Source: Eisenbergiella sp900555195 (GTDB taxonomy: Bacteria; Bacillota; Clostridia; Lachnospirales; Lachnospiraceae). Taken from it: DNA of 21,239 nucleotides. A program made the position numbers and the translations under genes. The stretch lies in NCBI GenBank assembly GCA_902492555.1, contig CABUMH010000065.1, positions 1-21,239 on the forward strand. The letters run 5' to 3'. Numbering within the stretch: the first letter of the stretch is position 1; each line of letters opens with the position of its first letter. Positions 19,125-21,239 of this stretch are shown here, piece by piece. Under the pieces are notes generated by a model. It saw only the letters and a list, made by a program, of their open reading frames with translations, was not told the DNA's origin and did not search any database.

Positions 19125-20114
19125 TTATCTCCACATATCCGCCAGAACTTCATCCAGCCAAAGGGCATTTGTCCCCGCATGCCGGCCATTTTCATCACAG
19201 ATATCCACACGCACATACCCTTCTTTCCCCGTCAGGTCGAACTGGGCCTCCGTGATCTGCTCTCCCCGGCCCGCCGCTTTCCTGTAGCAGTCCCGTCCCT
19301 TCTGGCGGACATAGATCTTCTTTACCGGCGACGTGCGCACGACCAGCTTTCCGTCCCGGATATATGCCTCCTCAATTCTGGGGCCCATGGAAAAATAGAA
19401 ATATCCCTTTTCCAGCGCCTGCATGATGGCGCCATATTCCAGCTTCGGCGCGCGTATCACAACATACCCGCCAAAGGAATCATTCAGCACCGCTCCAACC
19501 GGTTCCATATCATGGTTATCATCCGCTGCCACCGCACACAGCCGCCCCCCGGCGCGGAGCATCTCATCATATGCCTGGGGATGGTATCCGTAAAATCCTT
19601 CCTGCTCACAACCGTGATTATAGATTTCCATGGCCCATAACCCCATAAGCTGCTGATAATCCCTGCAGTCCTGCAAAGACCAATAGGGATGATTATAGCA
19701 GGCCAGAAAACCTTCCTCCCTCATCCGCCAGATATATCCGTTCAAATATTCCATATCCCCATACCGCCTCTCGGGCAAGGGAATTGCCGCCCCCTCTTCC
19801 CTTTTTGCAGGCCGTGTATCATAGAAGTTAAAATGGTACACTTTCTGCTCCGGCCAGTCCTGTCCATTTCTCGGATACTGATCCACATTCACCTCCAGCG
19901 CCGCTATGCTCATAAAATCCGCATCATCCAGCTGTTTATGCCATGCATACTTATTATGATCCGTAAATGCCACAATGGAATATCCTTCTTTTTTATACGC
20001 CTCTTTGATCTGCTCGGGCGTAAGCTGTCCATCGGAAAGCACCGTATGGCAATGCAGGTTTGCCTTATAATCTGCGCCTTCCTGCGGCAGCAGCCAGAAA
20101 CATTTCTCTTTCAT
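19125..20114 (-). CDS. PHP-domain metal-dependent phosphoesterase
   Basis: A 329-aa protein. The N-terminal PHP domain has NLHCHTVLSDGQ (His21, His23), FTDHNKYAWH, ALEVN, CYNHPYW and AADDNHD, the ordered metal ligands of a trinuclear phosphoesterase site. The C-terminal ~100 residues form a beta-rich region with a Ser/Gly-rich FSMGPRIEEAYIRDGKLVV segment, as in PHP proteins that sit next to sugar-degradation genes. The substrate is unknown. The start is ATG 20114, after AAGGGGGA and 16 nt beyond the nucleotidyltransferase stop; the longer frame overlapping that gene is rejected. It is followed after 27 nt by the GH95 gene. Confidence 0.88.
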   Translation of the reverse strand: MKEKCFWLLPQEGADYKANLHCHTVLSDGQLTPEQIKEAYKKEGYSIVAFTDHNKYAWHKQLDDADFMSIAALEVNVDQYPRNGQDWPEQKVYHFNFYDTRPAKREEGAAIPLPERRYGDMEYLNGYIWRMREEGFLACYNHPYWSLQDCRDYQQLMGLWAMEIYNHGCEQEGFYGYHPQAYDEMLRAGGRLCAVAADDNHDMEPVGAVLNDSFGGYVVIRAPKLEYGAIMQALEKGYFYFSMGPRIEEAYIRDGKLVVRTSPVKKIYVRQKGRDCYRKAAGRGEQITEAQFDLTGKEGYVRVDICDENGRHAGTNALWLDEVLADMWR

Positions 20115-20130
20115 ACAGACGTCCCCCTTC

Positions 20131-20919
20131 TTACCATTCAGCCAACAGCGGTCTCGGATACAGCCACCACTGTTCAAAATCCCTGCAATACTGCGTATAG
20201 AACTGTCCCGGATCCTTCGTCCAATCATAAGTGGTCCAGGACGCATACAGGCTCATGATTTTTTCTGCAAGTTCATCCGTCTGTTCCTCGCAAAATTGCC
20301 TGCACAGTTCCACGATCCCCTCCGGTTTATTCTCCAGCCCTGCCACCGTCTCTTCCAGTCTGCGGTTGCACGGGAAAAGCACCCTGTTTTCCTGCAGGAT
20401 CAAGCGGTAAATGCAGTAAACGATCTCGCTGGCCGTACGGATCTTCATATATCCTTCCGGCCTGCAGGCTTTCCAGAAATAATCATAGCTCATATACAGG
20501 TCGCTGTAAAAAGAAAGCATTTTTTCATCCCGCTCCTTCTCCTGAAATACGGGAATCCTCGCCACCAGTTCTTCTATCTCCGGATCAGAGGAAAACAACA
20601 CCCTGGATTTCACAAAAGAGTTGCGGGTCGGCTCGCTTCCTTGATCCGCAGCCTGACGCAGATATTCCTTCGTCATATACTTCACATCAAAATATCCGCC
20701 CTCATAGGTGCAATAACCGAAAATGGATTCTGACGTACGGTTCTCTCTGCGAAGCGCTTCATAACGCTCATCACTCACGATGACCATTCCATCCAGGTCG
20801 GAATCCGGCCGTTCCATTCCCTTGGCCACAGAACCGCCAAACACCAGCGCGATCACGCCCTCCTTCTCCCGGAAGAATTTCTCCATAATTTTCAATGATT
20901 CTTCATGATGTGGATACAT
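20131..20919 (-). CDS. Nucleotidyltransferase-fold protein (aminoglycoside NTase-like)
   Basis: A 262-aa protein with the polymerase-beta-type nucleotidyltransferase signature near the N-terminus: ALVFGGSVAKGMERPDSDLD (Gly28-Gly29-Ser30 and the metal-binding Asp41-x-Asp43). A mostly helical C-terminal part (TASEIVYCIYRLILQENRVL and further) suits the substrate-binding domain of stand-alone nucleotidyltransferases. The substrate cannot be deduced; resistance enzymes share this fold, but so do many housekeeping or unknown ones. It is first in the operon, with a GGACAG ribosome binding site. The link to the glycosidase is not obvious. Confidence 0.85.
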   Translation of the reverse strand: MYPHHEESLKIMEKFFREKEGVIALVFGGSVAKGMERPDSDLDGMVIVSDERYEALRRENRTSESIFGYCTYEGGYFDVKYMTKEYLRQAADQGSEPTRNSFVKSRVLFSSDPEIEELVARIPVFQEKERDEKMLSFYSDLYMSYDYFWKACRPEGYMKIRTASEIVYCIYRLILQENRVLFPCNRRLEETVAGLENKPEGIVELCRQFCEEQTDELAEKIMSLYASWTTYDWTKDPGQFYTQYCRDFEQWWLYPRPLLAEW

Positions 20920-21018
20920 ATCTGTCCTTTTATCCCCTTCCTGTCTATCTTCTTCCTAAAAAGCACGCTGCCTGGTTCTCTTTGAAACTGGGCCCGTCCG
21001 CTTCTATCGGATGACCTC

Positions 21019-21047
21019 ATTCTGCCATATTCACTGGCAGCTTTCAA
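21019..21047 (-). promoter_or_regulatory. Probable promoter of the nucleotidyltransferase operon
   Basis: On the minus strand, TTGAAA (21042-21047), a 17-bp spacer and CAGAAT (21019-21024). The spacer holds a CTGCCA/TGGCAG dyad, which could be an operator. The leader would be about 100 nt. Between 20920 and 21239 I see no gene: only this promoter, the leader and the repeat. Confidence 0.55.
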
Positions 21048-21084
21048 CCATATTTACGGAAAAGCCTGTTTCAGCCCAAGCCCG

Positions 21085-21239
21085 CCGTCACTGCCCGGCC
21101 CTCCGCATACGCCGTTTTGTCCCTCTCGTTCGTGACACCTGGTTCCCCAGACACGGGCATCCGGCTTCTGCGGCGCAGGGGTTGGCTGCATTCTTTTTCC
21201 GCAAACCTGTGAGAAAATTGTGCTGTTTCTTAGCCTTGC
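21085..21239 (-). repeat. Right copy of the ~150-bp dispersed-type repeat
   Basis: The reverse complement from 21239 backward matches 77 onward: GCAAGG, AAACAGCACAATTTTC, TCACAGGTTT, GGAAAAAGAATGCAGCC, GGGGAACCAGGTGTCAC. There are scattered single changes, and the match fades after the GTATGCGGA segment (about 21105). The copy runs off the window, so its full length is unknown. Confidence 0.8.

Overview
The window looks like the chromosome of an obligately anaerobic, probably gut-dwelling Clostridia member, most likely Lachnospiraceae. The reasons are rubredoxin and bacteriohemerythrin genes, strong AGGAGG-type ribosome binding sites, a GH95 glycosidase, a Clostridia-type phage structural module, and the base composition. 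No taxonomic marker is present, so this is inference.

Layout. Positions 1-318 hold a dispersed-type repeat and the promoter of a tRNA-Trp(CCA) gene (319-389). A 14.5 kb integrated element starts inside the tRNA 3' end. A 24-bp identical direct repeat marks its ends (attL 369-392, attR 14825-14848), and integrase arm-type repeats sit just inside each end. A tyrosine recombinase (13638-14717) is encoded next to attR. The element supplies a terminator for the tRNA; the probable original one is stranded beyond attR.

Element genes. Read leftward on the minus strand: two small early proteins; a minor-capsid C-terminal half fused to an HExxH metallopeptidase-like domain; a self-contained Cys-rich KTR gene with its own promoter and terminator; scaffold; major capsid protein; four head-tail joining proteins; tail tube protein; a short, probably chimeric ORF; a carbohydrate-binding-type protein; holin; GH25 endolysin. 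There is no terminase, portal, tape measure, baseplate or replication gene, so this is a deletion-derived mini-prophage or a satellite-like element. The regulatory half (about 9.1-12.5 kb) has divergent Xre regulators, a Bro-N/KilAC antirepressor and a repressor-ImmA pair whose metallopeptidase carries C-terminal zinc ribbons. Next come a Uma2-family protein and a type I toxin-antitoxin-like locus (28-aa holin-like peptide, convergent antisense promoter, shared bidirectional terminator), then the integrase.

Most notable. (1) An apparently non-coding, highly structured RNA of about 380 nt (8787-9165) with its own promoter and terminator, between the lysis-lysogeny region and the late genes. 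(2) The type I toxin-antitoxin-like locus at 13160-13454, whose two promoter/leader arms form an imperfect inverted repeat.

Right of attR the host chromosome resumes: a small secreted protein, bacteriohemerythrin, rubredoxin, and a leftward operon of nucleotidyltransferase, PHP-domain phosphoesterase and GH95 glycosidase. A second, inverted copy of the left-end repeat closes the window, so a roughly 150-bp inverted repeat flanks the whole 21 kb.
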